This document shows, in pieces, positions 48,884 through 58,990 of a DNA stretch of 64,000 bases (positions within the stretch are counted from its first letter, which is position 1; the number at the start of each line of letters is the position of its first letter). Position numbers and translations under genes: made by a program. The DNA is from Acherontichlamydia pituitae (GTDB lineage: Bacteria; Chlamydiota; Chlamydiia; Chlamydiales; Rhabdochlamydiaceae), in assembly GCA_019634675.1 (NCBI GenBank), contig JAHCAX010000003.1, positions 117,487 to 181,486 of the forward strand, read 5' to 3'. The notes under the pieces were generated by a model. That model was given only the letters and a program-made list of their open reading frames with translations, did not search any database and had not been told where the DNA came from.

Positions 48884-51244
48884 ATGTCTAACAAATTCCT
48901 AGCCTACCTCTCCTTAGTCGCCTTCACATGCGCTCCCCTGCACCAACTGACAGCTTATTCTCCTACAGTTGAGGCATTCGAAGACAGGAAGATCGCTAAC
49001 ATCGATATCACGATAGAAAACCTTCCTCCGAATTCTTCATTTGATGCAAAAACAGTCATCTCGCGCCTGAAAACAAAGATCGGAGACCCCTTTTCACAGC
49101 TTACGTTCGACAGTGATTTAAAGGCCCTATCCGATGAGTTCGACCGCGTTGAGCCAAACGTCCAAGTTGTCAATGGAGAAGTATATATCACATTGAAGCT
49201 ATGGCCGCGTCCGACGATCAGGACGATCAAATGGGAAGGCAATGCCCACATTAAGACAAAGCCCTTGCAGAAAGAGCTCGGGATCAAACCGAACGCCGTC
49301 TTCAACCGGCAATCTTTCAACAAGTCTTTCAACAAGGTCAAAGAGTACTACGTCAAAAAAGGCTACTTCGAGTCGCAGCTGCAATACACCGTTGTTCCCG
49401 ATCCTAAAACGAACGAAGTGGACATTTTGATCCAAGTGCGCGAAGGCAGATCGGGTAAAATCGACGACATCGTCTTTAAAGGATTCACGAGCGAAGAAAA
49501 AAGTGAAATTCTAGGGATGATCTACACCAAAAAGTACAACCTCTTCACCAGCTGGCTTACAGGGATGGGGACCTACAATGAAGAGGCCCTCGAACAAGAC
49601 AAGCTCACCGTGATCAACTTGCTGCAGAACAAAGGTTACGCTGACGCCAAGGTCGACATTAAGGTGCTGGAAGCAAAATCGGAAGGAAAGATCATCCTTG
49701 AGATCTCTGCAGAGCGCGGACAGGTCTACCATTTCAAAAAGATCACCTTCAAAGGAAACACCCTATTTACCGACCCGGAGATCGAAGCGATGTTCCTCGT
49801 CCATCCCGGCGAGGTCTACTCCCCCGAGAAGCTCCGTCAAACTGCGCAGAACATTAAAGAGCTTTATGGACGAAAAGGCTTTATCGATTGCAACGTCCAG
49901 TACGAGGCGCAAGTCGTTGCCGACGAGCCCCTATATAATGTCTTTTTCCACATCGAAGAAGGGCAAGAATACAAAATCGGCCTTGTCCGTGTTTTTGGAA
50001 ATGTGCAGACACAGAGCAATGTCATTTTACGCGAGTCCCTGCTTGTTCCCGGCGAAACATTTGACAGCGCCAAGCTCAAAGCGACCCAAATGCGCTTGGA
50101 GAATATCGGCTACTTCAAAAGCGTCAATGTCTATGCTGTCAGGACGCAGGACGACCAAGCGCTAGGAGAAAACTATCGGGACGTCTACATCGAAGTCGAA
50201 GAAACGACAACAGGAAACATCAGCTTGTTCTTCGGATTCAGCACAGCCGACTCCCTCTTCGGCGGCCTCGACCTATCTGAGAGCAACTTCAACTACAAAG
50301 GGATCCCAAAAATTTTCTCCGACGGACTCTCAGCTCTGCGCGGCGGCGGCGAGTATGCCCATGCCCGTCTCAGTCTGGGTTCCAAGCAGCGCTCCTACTC
50401 GCTCTCATGGTTGACACCTTATTTCCGCGATACGCTGTGGCGAGTGGGCTTTGACGTTACGCAAAGCCATAGCACCTTGATCTCCAAAGACTATGATATT
50501 GATACATTAGGACTTACACTTTACGCGTCCTATCCTTTGAACTATTTTTGGACATTCGGGACCAAATACAGGATCAAGAACGCTCAAAACCATATTTCTG
50601 GACATATCCCCCATAAAGATATCCACGGTGCTGAGCAAGATGGCGTTATCTCTGCGATCAGCAGCTCGATTTCGTTCGATTCAACAGACAGCGCATTGAA
50701 GCCCCATAACGGCTTCCGATCTCTCTTGGAAGCGGAGTTTGCTGGGCTTGGCGGACGGTTCACCTTCTTCCGTCTTGGTTACATCAATACTTACTATACC
50801 CAGCTATGGCGCCACGGCATCATGAAGTACCGGTTCGACTTCCGGTTCATTGAGCCTGTCTGGAAAACAAGCACTCCAGAATCCATTCCTTTAAGCGAAA
50901 GATTCTTCCTCGGCGGTGAGACATCGGTCCGCGGCTACCGAGCCTTTGACCTTGGACCTCACTACCCAGGCGGCGATCCGACAGGAGGTATCTCCTCATC
51001 GCTGCTATCGGTCGAGTACCTGCACGAAATCTTCCCATTCTTGGATGGGTTCTTGTTCGTCGATGCAGGCGCAATCGACTTAAAGCGTTTTTCCGTAGCC
51101 GATTTCAAACTTAGCTATGGATTTGGAGCTAGGGTCGAACTGATCAACCGTGTACCCGTCATCGTAGGGATGGGCTTCCCGATCAACCCAGACGGTCGGA
51201 GCGAAGTCAGGAAATTCTTCTTCTCGATGGGCGGACAATTTTAA
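48884..51244 (+). CDS. bamA: outer-membrane protein assembly factor (Omp85)
   Basis: BamA inserts beta-barrel proteins into the outer membrane. The start is set at ATG 48884 (MSNKFLAYLSL), which begins a signal peptide; the longer reading has none. About five POTRA-type repeats span residues 40-400 (e.g. IRTIKWEGNAHIKT, FKKITFKGNTLFTDPEIEAMF). The C-terminal barrel includes the motif SERFFLGGETSVRGY and ends in GGQF with the terminal Phe. About 786 residues, normal. Neighbours match the chlamydial recR-omp85-ompH-lpxD order. Confidence 0.95.
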   Translation: MSNKFLAYLSLVAFTCAPLHQLTAYSPTVEAFEDRKIANIDITIENLPPNSSFDAKTVISRLKTKIGDPFSQLTFDSDLKALSDEFDRVEPNVQVVNGEVYITLKLWPRPTIRTIKWEGNAHIKTKPLQKELGIKPNAVFNRQSFNKSFNKVKEYYVKKGYFESQLQYTVVPDPKTNEVDILIQVREGRSGKIDDIVFKGFTSEEKSEILGMIYTKKYNLFTSWLTGMGTYNEEALEQDKLTVINLLQNKGYADAKVDIKVLEAKSEGKIILEISAERGQVYHFKKITFKGNTLFTDPEIEAMFLVHPGEVYSPEKLRQTAQNIKELYGRKGFIDCNVQYEAQVVADEPLYNVFFHIEEGQEYKIGLVRVFGNVQTQSNVILRESLLVPGETFDSAKLKATQMRLENIGYFKSVNVYAVRTQDDQALGENYRDVYIEVEETTTGNISLFFGFSTADSLFGGLDLSESNFNYKGIPKIFSDGLSALRGGGEYAHARLSLGSKQRSYSLSWLTPYFRDTLWRVGFDVTQSHSTLISKDYDIDTLGLTLYASYPLNYFWTFGTKYRIKNAQNHISGHIPHKDIHGAEQDGVISAISSSISFDSTDSALKPHNGFRSLLEAEFAGLGGRFTFFRLGYINTYYTQLWRHGIMKYRFDFRFIEPVWKTSTPESIPLSERFFLGGETSVRGYRAFDLGPHYPGGDPTGGISSSLLSVEYLHEIFPFLDGFLFVDAGAIDLKRFSVADFKLSYGFGARVELINRVPVIVGMGFPINPDGRSEVRKFFFSMGGQF

Positions 51245-51267
51245 CCAACCAAGGAGCTAGTGTAATT

Positions 51268-51852
51268 ATGAAACGTTATATCCCTCTTTTCTTATTGGCA
51301 ACAAGCCTTGCAACCTCTGCCTTTGCAGCAGACGCGCCTTCGATCGGCGTTGTCAATTTTTCAAACTGCGTCACCGATTCCAAACTCGGCAAACAGGAAC
51401 AATCCTCCTTTGACGCCCTCAAAAAACAGATGTCGACCCTTCTTGAAGACACAGAAAAACAGCTTAATGACATCGCTGCCAAGTTCAACGACCCTGAATA
51501 CCTCGACGGCCTTTCCCCAGAAGCGGAAGAAGAGTTAAAAAATAAGTTCCGCGTATTAAGCGATGAGATGAACCGCTACCAAAACCAATACTACCAAGTA
51601 TTGAACCAAGCCAACATGCGGATCATCCAAACGATCAGCAACGGGATCAATACCGCTTCTGAGAAAGTCGCTAAAGACAAAAAACTCACCGTTGTTGTCA
51701 ACAAAGACGCTTGCTTCTATTTCTCCCCAGGCCTCGACGTGACCAACCAAGTCGTCTCTGAAATGGACAAAACATTTGAAAGCGAAACAAAAAAGCAAGC
51801 AGCCGCAGCACCAGCTGTGCCTGCACTAACCAATGAAACAAAGACAAAATAA
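51268..51852 (+). CDS. ompH: OmpH/Skp-like periplasmic chaperone
   Basis: A periplasmic chaperone for outer-membrane proteins. It has a signal peptide (MKRYIPLFLLATSLATSAFA), then the family opening SIGVVNFSNCVTDSKLGKQE, a long charged coiled-coil region and a C-terminal strand VVVNKDACFYFSPGLDVT. At 194 residues it is of normal length, with an Ala-rich tail. GGAG precedes the start, 23 bases after bamA. Confidence 0.92.
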   Translation: MKRYIPLFLLATSLATSAFAADAPSIGVVNFSNCVTDSKLGKQEQSSFDALKKQMSTLLEDTEKQLNDIAAKFNDPEYLDGLSPEAEEELKNKFRVLSDEMNRYQNQYYQVLNQANMRIIQTISNGINTASEKVAKDKKLTVVVNKDACFYFSPGLDVTNQVVSEMDKTFESETKKQAAAAPAVPALTNETKTK

Positions 51853-51854
51853 CC

Positions 51855-52928
51855 ATGGCCATGAAGAAATTCACTCTTGCTGAGCTCAGCACACTCACAT
51901 CTGCAACACTTGTTGGCAATCCCGATCATGTGGTTTGCGGCATTGAAGCATTGGAATCTGCAAGCACCGAGGATGTGTCTTTCTTGGCCAATCCCAAGTA
52001 TCGCCAAGCCATGCGCGATTCCAAGGCAGGGGTTATCTGCGTTGACCAAACCGTTCCGACCGATGATGGGAAGAACTATCTGGTCTCAAATGACCCCTCC
52101 AGGACCTTTCAGGCAATCGCCCAGCATATGATGGCTGGCGCCAACCACCATACTGATTTTACAGGGATCCACCCCACAGCGGTGGTCCATCCGAGCGCGA
52201 TCATTGGAGAACATGTCGCAATCGGTCCTTATGTTGTTATCGACCAAGGGGCAAAGATCGGCAACAACACCCACATTGCTCCTTTCGTCTCGATCGGACC
52301 AGGTGTTGAGATCGGCGCAGACTGCATCCTATTTGCCCATGCCGTTGTCCGGGAGCGCTGCATCCTTGGGAACCGCGTGATCCTCCAGCCAGGAGCGATT
52401 ATCGGGTCTTGCGGATTTGGTTACATCACCGATGCCAAAGGCAAGCACATCAAGCTGGAGCAGCTCGGAATCGTTATCCTTGAAGATGATGTGGAGATCG
52501 GCGCAAACACGACCATCGACCGCGCCCGCTTTAAAGTCACACGGATCTCGTCCGGCACCAAAATCGACAACCTTGTCCAGATCGGACATAACGTCACTTT
52601 AGGACAAGACAATATCATTGTTTCCCAAACGGGCATTGCAGGATCTTCTAAAACAGGGCGCCATGTGATCATCGGCGGACAAGCCGGTATTGTCGGCCAC
52701 CTTGAGATCGCGGACAATGTGATGATCGCAACCCGCGGCGGCGTCAGCAAATCGATCACCGAGTCGGGCAAGTATGCCGGCGGCCCTGTAATGAGCCTCG
52801 CCGACCACAACAGGCAGCAAGTCCACCTCAGAAAGATCAACCAATACGTTAAACAAATCGAAGCGTTGGAAAAGCGTTTAGCAGAACTTGAAGAACGCTT
52901 ATCAAGCCCATCGCTTTCTCAATCTTAA
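51855..52928 (+). CDS. lpxD: UDP-3-O-acylglucosamine N-acyltransferase
   Basis: The third enzyme of lipid A synthesis, adding the N-linked acyl chain from acyl-ACP. Left-handed beta-helix hexapeptide repeats dominate residues about 100-300 (IGEHVAIGPYVVIDQGAKIG). The catalytic His lies in the NLVQIGHNVTLG block. It starts two bases after the ompH stop. Length 357 residues, with a C-terminal coiled helix. The ACP donor is encoded in this window. Confidence 0.95.
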   Translation: MAMKKFTLAELSTLTSATLVGNPDHVVCGIEALESASTEDVSFLANPKYRQAMRDSKAGVICVDQTVPTDDGKNYLVSNDPSRTFQAIAQHMMAGANHHTDFTGIHPTAVVHPSAIIGEHVAIGPYVVIDQGAKIGNNTHIAPFVSIGPGVEIGADCILFAHAVVRERCILGNRVILQPGAIIGSCGFGYITDAKGKHIKLEQLGIVILEDDVEIGANTTIDRARFKVTRISSGTKIDNLVQIGHNVTLGQDNIIVSQTGIAGSSKTGRHVIIGGQAGIVGHLEIADNVMIATRGGVSKSITESGKYAGGPVMSLADHNRQQVHLRKINQYVKQIEALEKRLAELEERLSSPSLSQS

Positions 52929-52940
52929 GAGAGGTACCTT

Positions 52941-53513
52941 ATGAGCGTTAGAGTAGCAACAGGACACCCACAGCACTCTGTAGGCGATTCGATCCTCCAC
53001 ACCGTTGGCAACTTGGTCCGCAATGCAGCCGACCAGATCCAAGGATTTGTCCACAGCGTCTCTGTCAATACCCAAGCGACACTTTACGGTCTGCGCCAGG
53101 AAGTCCCTTTCGAGCGTTGGTTCTACCATTACGGCCTTGAGCAAAACCTCTCCGATGCCCAGATTGTGGACAAAGTGAAAGCCCGCGCTTGGGCTGTCGC
53201 CTCTCTTAGCGAAAGCCTTTTACGCGCAACGATCGAACTTGCCGCATTTTGCTTTTCTAAAGTTTTAGGCCGTCCATGCGCAGCCGAACATCAAGAAGTG
53301 CTCTTCGCGCAAGGAACCAGCATCTCTCTCAGCATCCACGCCATCGTCGATCCTGAAGGCGCCGTCAAGGCAGCCACAGCGCCTGGCCAGGACGATCTTC
53401 CAAGGATTGGATCCCTGCTCAGCAACTGGCGCTGGGGAACCGCTTACTACGGCACGTTGACCATCCCTATTACCCACCTTGAGTGCAGCCAGTACAACTG
53501 GATCCGCACTTAA
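52941..53513 (+). CDS. conserved chlamydial hypothetical protein (CT244 position)
   Basis: A 190-residue protein with no family I can name. It sits immediately after lpxD, where C. trachomatis has the hypothetical CT244. The first 60 residues contain a helix (SILHTVGNLVRNAADQIQGF), the middle is helical and rich in Ala/Val, and the C-terminal part has strand-like TAYYGTLTIPITHLE. No signal peptide is seen. AAGAGAGGT precedes the ATG. Position supports orthology with CT244; this should be read as inference. A strong terminator follows. Confidence 0.7.
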   Translation: MSVRVATGHPQHSVGDSILHTVGNLVRNAADQIQGFVHSVSVNTQATLYGLRQEVPFERWFYHYGLEQNLSDAQIVDKVKARAWAVASLSESLLRATIELAAFCFSKVLGRPCAAEHQEVLFAQGTSISLSIHAIVDPEGAVKAATAPGQDDLPRIGSLLSNWRWGTAYYGTLTIPITHLECSQYNWIRT

Positions 53514-53528
53514 CTCCTTAAGATACTT

Positions 53529-53552
53529 GAAGGTCTGAGTGATCAGACCTTC
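53529..53552 (+). terminator. intrinsic terminator after the CT244-position gene
   Basis: GAAGGTCTGA (53529-53538) and TCAGACCTTC (53543-53552) are exact complements with a four-base loop, followed by a T-rich stretch (TTGATAGCTTTT). It marks the end of the recR-to-lpxD series. Confidence 0.85.
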
Positions 53553-53641
53553 TTGATAGCTTTTCAAACAAATCAGAAGAAGGTTGCGATTTTTCCCTGC
53601 ATCTGCGATAGCCAAGAATAAGGCAAATTGCGGACGCAGAT

Positions 53642-54568
53642 ATGATCGAGTATTATTTTAAAACAGCGAAAGAAGAGAACTTCCTCAACTTGGGAACTCC
53701 CCGAGATGGATGCTGGATCCATGTTGAAGAAGCGACAATGCTCGATCTGGAACAGATCTGCCAGCTCACATCGCTTGAAATCTCCGATTTGCAAGACTGC
53801 CTTGACAAGTATGAGATCCCACGAATCGAAAAGGTGAAAAATGCGGTCCTCATTTTCACGCGCCACCCGATCGAGCTTGATGTGGCCGTCGGACTCTATA
53901 CGGCGACCTTGACCATGATCATGACCTCCCACTACTTCATCACGATCTCCCCTCAGAAAAATCCGATCATCCGTAATTTTATTGGCAGAAAGAACAAACT
54001 CTCCACCATCCAACGATCTAAGCTGATGATCCATGTATTTTTACGCGTGATCCAAGAGTTTATGACACAGATCCGCAGGGTTCGCCATACGGTGATGACG
54101 CAAGAAAAGCAAATGAACAGAGTGGAAAGCGAGGAGATCGCAACATTGACCCGGCATGAAGAAATTCTCAACCAATACCTGCAAACGCTAGAACCGACCC
54201 ACAACGTCCTCGAAGGGGTCACTTCCGGGCGTTACACAAACCTCTATGAAAAGGACCAGGAACTCCTCGAAGACTTAAGCTTGGCAGTCAAGCAATCGGA
54301 GGACTTATGCACGATCGCCGTGAAAAGTATCCGCAGCTTGCGAGACTCCTATCAGATCATTTTCACCAATAACCTCCATAGGACGATCAAGCTCCTAACA
54401 GCGTTGACGATCATCTTCAACATCCCGACCATCATAGCAAGCGTCTATGGCATGAACGTGGAGCTCCCCTTTTCCAAAGACACGCATGCCTTCGTCATCG
54501 TGATGACAGGAATTATCCTCTTTTCCCTATTCGCCCTTCTCTTTTTTAGAAGAAAACGCTGGCTATAA
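53642..54568 (+). CDS. corA: CorA family divalent-cation (Mg2+) transporter
   Basis: A 308-residue homopentameric channel subunit. The N-terminal cytoplasmic domain is followed by a long helix and two membrane segments at the C-terminus. The hallmark YGMN lies in IIASVYGMNVELPF, between the helices LLTALTIIFNIPTII and FVIVMTGIILFSLFALLFF. It likely moves Mg2+, possibly Co2+ or Ni2+. It starts what appears to be an insertion between the CT244-position gene and the pdh genes. Confidence 0.92.
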   Translation: MIEYYFKTAKEENFLNLGTPRDGCWIHVEEATMLDLEQICQLTSLEISDLQDCLDKYEIPRIEKVKNAVLIFTRHPIELDVAVGLYTATLTMIMTSHYFITISPQKNPIIRNFIGRKNKLSTIQRSKLMIHVFLRVIQEFMTQIRRVRHTVMTQEKQMNRVESEEIATLTRHEEILNQYLQTLEPTHNVLEGVTSGRYTNLYEKDQELLEDLSLAVKQSEDLCTIAVKSIRSLRDSYQIIFTNNLHRTIKLLTALTIIFNIPTIIASVYGMNVELPFSKDTHAFVIVMTGIILFSLFALLFFRRKRWL

Positions 54569-54580
54569 ACCTCCATTGGG

Positions 54581-57500
54581 TTATTGTGGATGGGCGGCTA
54601 TTTTATCCAGGTCCCATAGATAATATTCGTAATCAGATTCTATCCAGCCATACCATATTGGATGATAGACTTCCTTGCTGACTAAACGTCCCAATGGATC
54701 ATAGTTAAATATGATCTTCTGTTTTTCAGAGTGAATTTCCACTAATCGGTTTAATGGATCATAGGTTACTCCCACACCTCTTTCTGAAAGATTGCTTTCA
54801 GGATAATCCAAATCTTTAACCAGTTGATCATCTTGACTTTCTAAAGAAGGAATTTCTTTAAAACGACCTAAGGGAAAATGGTTTTTACTGTTTCTAGTCT
54901 TATATAAAGCTGCATCTGATTGGCATACAAGAAGTTGCTTAGGCAGTCTCCTTGATGAAAGATAAAAATAAGGATCGTTTGGATATCTTTGTTCAGCCCC
55001 CTTCATCGTTAAGATGTCTAAGTCTCCTAATGAGTCACATATAAAATCTTTGCCGAAATAGGAAGCTGTATAGTGAGTTTTTTGATGAAATTCTCGGTCA
55101 AAAGGAGGAACATCTTGTTCGATATCAATGGGATATTGAAGGCGAGAATCTCCACCGGCATGGAGCTGATTATAGGAATGGAAGTAAAGAGTTTCTCCTT
55201 GATCAGAAACTCGCCTGACCTGTTTCAAGAACAGTGGATCGTAGATATAACGGACCTCTCCCTGCTTGGCTATTTTAATAGACGTCAGTCGATTAAAAGC
55301 ATCGTAACTTCTATTGATTTCCAAACTATTAGGGAAAATTTCTCGAAGAACATTTCCAAACGGATCAAACTCCCGAACAATTTTCATTCCAGAATTCGCA
55401 TCAATTGCAGTTAGAAGGTTCCCTAAGCGGTCATAAGTAAAAGAGTATTTGATCTTATTATCGGAAGATTCCAGACAAGATATGAGTCCAAGAGGATTAT
55501 ATGAATATGCCAATGTAACGCCATCCGACAGAGACTTCGTTGCTGTTTTTAACGATGGGAAATAAGAATAAGAAGTCGTTTTCTCTTGACCTGCATTAAT
55601 TTGTGTTAAACTCTTAATCTGGTGGTTCTCTGTGTAACAACATTTGACAATATAAGGATTTCGGAAATGGCCATCTTCATAAACATCTTCTTGCCAATGC
55701 AAAAGGTTGCCTTGAGGATCGTAAGCGAATTGTTTTCGAAAAACTGTTTTCCCATTAAAATTAGATCTTTCCGTTTGCACTGTACGATTCAAAGCATCCA
55801 TTGTTTCAACAACAGTCCCTTGGCAAGGATCATGAATTGCCTTTTGCAAAACTTTCTGCCCTAATTGATTAGTATAATTCATGTTATAGGTAACTTTAGT
55901 GATTTTTCCCTGTGCGTCCTGTTGCTGCTCCAACCTTCCAAAAGGATCGAATTTGTAAGTATCCACAAACTTTTGCTCATTGATAATTCGGGTAACGGTT
56001 TCCTGATTTCCATCATCGTCATAGGAATAATTGATTTGATAAAGAAGATGGCCTGAAATATCTGTTCTCCTCTCTTCTAAAACTGTTCCATCTAAATCTC
56101 TTTTAATATCGATAAAAAGTGTGTTTTTACCATTATGTTTACAGATCCAGCTAACAAATCCCCTTGAGTCATAACCAAAATCCATAATACGGCCGCAATA
56201 ATCGGTACGGATTTTTCGCCCGGCTCCATCATAGACTTTCGTATTGATATTTCCTTCTCTATCCGTTTCTGTAAGAAGGTTATAACCATTATAAGTAAAA
56301 GCCTCTTCCGCAAGTACTTCATTATTCGATGAAATGTAAGTTTTTGACAAAACCCTTCCAAGCACATCATTTTTAAACAAGACTGTTAACTGATCGCTAT
56401 CTGTATAACTTATCAGCTTTCCACTTTTATCATACTTAAAGGACTCGATGCCTCCGTTTGGATGCATGATTTTAGTCGGCAAGCCATAAGCGTTATAACA
56501 ATATGATGTAACATGTCCGTTCAGATCTGATTGAGCCAGTTTTCGCCCAAATGCATCATAGACGGAAAAATCAAAAACAGGGCAGCTTGTTCCATCCAAA
56601 TTTGCAATTGATGGAAACTCGGTTCTCGCGACTTGAGAAACAAGCGGGTCATAATGATAATACACCAAATTATCGAAAGGATTCTTTTTCTGGATGATCC
56701 GATCATGGAAATCATAATCAGCGGAAAATGTATGGACTTCTCCATTTTCTGCAATTTCAGTCAATTCTTTCAGCCGATGGTTAGCATCATAGCGAAAGGT
56801 CCTTTGAACCCTATTCGAAAAATTGGTCGAACTCTCAAGAAAGCCTTTCTGATCATAGGTATATGTCGCACGCTGTCCCCGCCAATTGGTTTCAGTTAGA
56901 ACAGCCCCGCTCTCACTGAAGGTTTTTTCAATTGAATAGAGATAATTTCCTTTTGCGTCATATACCTCCTCGACCTTAACATTGCCATGCTGGTCATAGA
57001 TTAAATGAGTTTTATTTAGCAGCCTTTTAACCCCCTCTTCCATATATGATTCTTCAATCCATTCTGGCATATGTAGAAAAGGCGTAGATTGTCGCAGAAT
57101 ATAGGTTTTCACTTTCCTTTGGGTCACGCAAGTAAGGTCATTTTGATCTGCGCTAGAACCATTATCAGAAATCGTTTGGATCAAGTTATTGCAATCATCA
57201 TAGACCAAAAACTCTCTTAGGATGATCCGACTTCTTTCCTTCAGAAGCTTAGACGTAACAAGATTAGTATTAGGGAGATAAGAAAAAATAATCTCCTTTC
57301 CGTCTTCAGATTCTTCATTTAGCAGGAGATTTCGTCCATCATCAGAAAAAGACCGCCTAATGCTAAAAGTTTCCAACGCTCCGCTTCCAGTCAAATCTCC
57401 TTCTAGTGTTTCAAGTATCGGATTGCCAAAGCGATCATAGTCATACGATTTTTTATAGAGGAGCTTATGCCCTCCATCATGCACTTCTATAGACTTCAAC

Positions 57501-58810
57501 CATTTTTTTTCATCCCACGAAAATCTCTTCTCCTTTCTTAAACAGTTCGTTTGATCAAAATATTGGATTGAAGCAAGCAGTAGATCCTTGCAAAAATGAT
57601 AGATAATCGATGTGCCATCGACATCTTTAACAATTGTCGAACCGCCTTTTTTTCCTACAATGGGAGGGTCATAAGAAAATTCATAAACTGGAACAAGCTC
57701 ATCATTAAGACCTACTGGAAATAAAAGCTTTTGGATTCTAAAATCCGAATTTTCTGATCCAAAAACAGCATGCTCAACAAAAAATTCATATTTTTTTTGG
57801 GAAGCTGTAGAAAGCAGAAAATCATTGCTATATTCAATTCTTTCAGCACGGTAGAACGGACTGCTAACAGAAGTAAGGATCGGTGGAGAAAGAGCCTTGA
57901 CCTCCTCCGTAATGACATGTTTATTTTTGCGATTTTTTTCATTGTCTGTCTTGATTTTCCAATTAATAGGCCTTCTCTGATAGTGGTAATTAACGGTTAA
58001 TCCAGATCCTGAAGTAACACAACATGTTCCATCTGATGGCTTTCCAGATATATGCAAAGAGGAATAGATATGACGTTCCTGAGGGTCCAGGCTTTCAACG
58101 CAGATCAATTGTCCATCTTTATTAACATGGTACCTAAGGATCTTTCCATTAGAAAGAATTTCTTTGTGCAAGGAATATAAGTGAAAATTTTTAGCAACTA
58201 ACGCACTTCGGTTATAAATTCTGATTGACCCTTCTGCCGCATAAACAATAATCTGATTTTTAGCCGCTTCATATACTATTCGAGTATTTCTGAGGTCATT
58301 TTGCCCGCTTACCCTTTCTCCTGCCAGATTTGTGCACGGGCTGGAAGATGATATTAAAGAGGAATTATCTCCTCCCGAAAGGCGAAATTCCAACATCGTT
58401 CCATCCGGCTCGAACAGCTTGACCATATTCAATTCAACATTCATTTCTAGAGTTAAATGAGGAAATAAAAGCCATCCTTTATATTTTTTTTGCAGCTGGT
58501 CGAATAAGTTTTTTTGTCGGTAATTTTCTTGTTTCATACACTGAATAGCACCTGACAGATAAAAAGGCATATAGACACGATTTAGATCAATGTTCTGAGC
58601 TCCAATAGCAATCAAATCGGTTTGATTTAAAACAAATTGCCCTGTAAGCGGACAAACCAATCCTCCCATCAAATAAGGTGGATCGATCGAAAATTTTCTC
58701 TGCTGTTCCATTATTGTAGTGAAAGGATCATTAGCCAGTTGCTTGTTATCTGAAAATCCTAATCGGGCATGGATTAGTAGCAAAATGAAAATCATAGCTT
58801 TTGCGGACAT
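54581..58810 (-). CDS. large RHS/YD-repeat protein
   Basis: A 1409-residue protein with an N-terminal signal peptide (MSAKAMIFILLLIHARLGFS). Many RHS/YD repeats occur from about residue 430 to the end, such as YDAFGRKLAQSDLNGHVTSY, YDKSGKLISYTD and YDRLGNLLTAID. Such repeats build a hollow cocoon shell that in toxin systems encloses a C-terminal toxin. Here the chain stops shortly after YDPLGRLVSKE, with no autocleavage motif (PxxxxDPxGL) and no toxin tip, and no immunity gene follows. It may be a surface or secreted shell protein. The gene is AT-rich compared with its neighbours. Confidence 0.86.
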   Translation of the reverse strand: MSAKAMIFILLLIHARLGFSDNKQLANDPFTTIMEQQRKFSIDPPYLMGGLVCPLTGQFVLNQTDLIAIGAQNIDLNRVYMPFYLSGAIQCMKQENYRQKNLFDQLQKKYKGWLLFPHLTLEMNVELNMVKLFEPDGTMLEFRLSGGDNSSLISSSSPCTNLAGERVSGQNDLRNTRIVYEAAKNQIIVYAAEGSIRIYNRSALVAKNFHLYSLHKEILSNGKILRYHVNKDGQLICVESLDPQERHIYSSLHISGKPSDGTCCVTSGSGLTVNYHYQRRPINWKIKTDNEKNRKNKHVITEEVKALSPPILTSVSSPFYRAERIEYSNDFLLSTASQKKYEFFVEHAVFGSENSDFRIQKLLFPVGLNDELVPVYEFSYDPPIVGKKGGSTIVKDVDGTSIIYHFCKDLLLASIQYFDQTNCLRKEKRFSWDEKKWLKSIEVHDGGHKLLYKKSYDYDRFGNPILETLEGDLTGSGALETFSIRRSFSDDGRNLLLNEESEDGKEIIFSYLPNTNLVTSKLLKERSRIILREFLVYDDCNNLIQTISDNGSSADQNDLTCVTQRKVKTYILRQSTPFLHMPEWIEESYMEEGVKRLLNKTHLIYDQHGNVKVEEVYDAKGNYLYSIEKTFSESGAVLTETNWRGQRATYTYDQKGFLESSTNFSNRVQRTFRYDANHRLKELTEIAENGEVHTFSADYDFHDRIIQKKNPFDNLVYYHYDPLVSQVARTEFPSIANLDGTSCPVFDFSVYDAFGRKLAQSDLNGHVTSYCYNAYGLPTKIMHPNGGIESFKYDKSGKLISYTDSDQLTVLFKNDVLGRVLSKTYISSNNEVLAEEAFTYNGYNLLTETDREGNINTKVYDGAGRKIRTDYCGRIMDFGYDSRGFVSWICKHNGKNTLFIDIKRDLDGTVLEERRTDISGHLLYQINYSYDDDGNQETVTRIINEQKFVDTYKFDPFGRLEQQQDAQGKITKVTYNMNYTNQLGQKVLQKAIHDPCQGTVVETMDALNRTVQTERSNFNGKTVFRKQFAYDPQGNLLHWQEDVYEDGHFRNPYIVKCCYTENHQIKSLTQINAGQEKTTSYSYFPSLKTATKSLSDGVTLAYSYNPLGLISCLESSDNKIKYSFTYDRLGNLLTAIDANSGMKIVREFDPFGNVLREIFPNSLEINRSYDAFNRLTSIKIAKQGEVRYIYDPLFLKQVRRVSDQGETLYFHSYNQLHAGGDSRLQYPIDIEQDVPPFDREFHQKTHYTASYFGKDFICDSLGDLDILTMKGAEQRYPNDPYFYLSSRRLPKQLLVCQSDAALYKTRNSKNHFPLGRFKEIPSLESQDDQLVKDLDYPESNLSERGVGVTYDPLNRLVEIHSEKQKIIFNYDPLGRLVSKEVYHPIWYGWIESDYEYYLWDLDKIAAHPQ

Positions 58811-58946
58811 CCTTCGCTCCCCTAAATAAATTATTTTTTATATTTTACCCAAAAACTCCTATTTTTAATCGAATATTTTATTACCTTCGTCGAAACCACT
58901 AAGAGACTTAAAATCAGAGAATTGAAACTAACAGAAAAATGCAAGA

Positions 58947-58966
58947 GCCGGAATCGGAACTCCGGC
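58947..58966 (-). terminator. possible terminator after the Rossmann-like gene
   Basis: GCCGGA (58947-58952) and TCCGGC (58961-58966) form a short hairpin behind the stop at 58991. On the minus strand a TTTTT stretch follows (58935-58939). Stem is only six pairs. Confidence 0.5.
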
Positions 58967-58990
58967 CCGAAAGGCATTACCTATTGAGGC

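Noticed and set aside
54581..58810. Polymorphic toxin with C-terminal toxin domain in the RHS protein
   Set aside because: No autocleavage motif and no extra domain after the last repeat; only about 20 residues follow.
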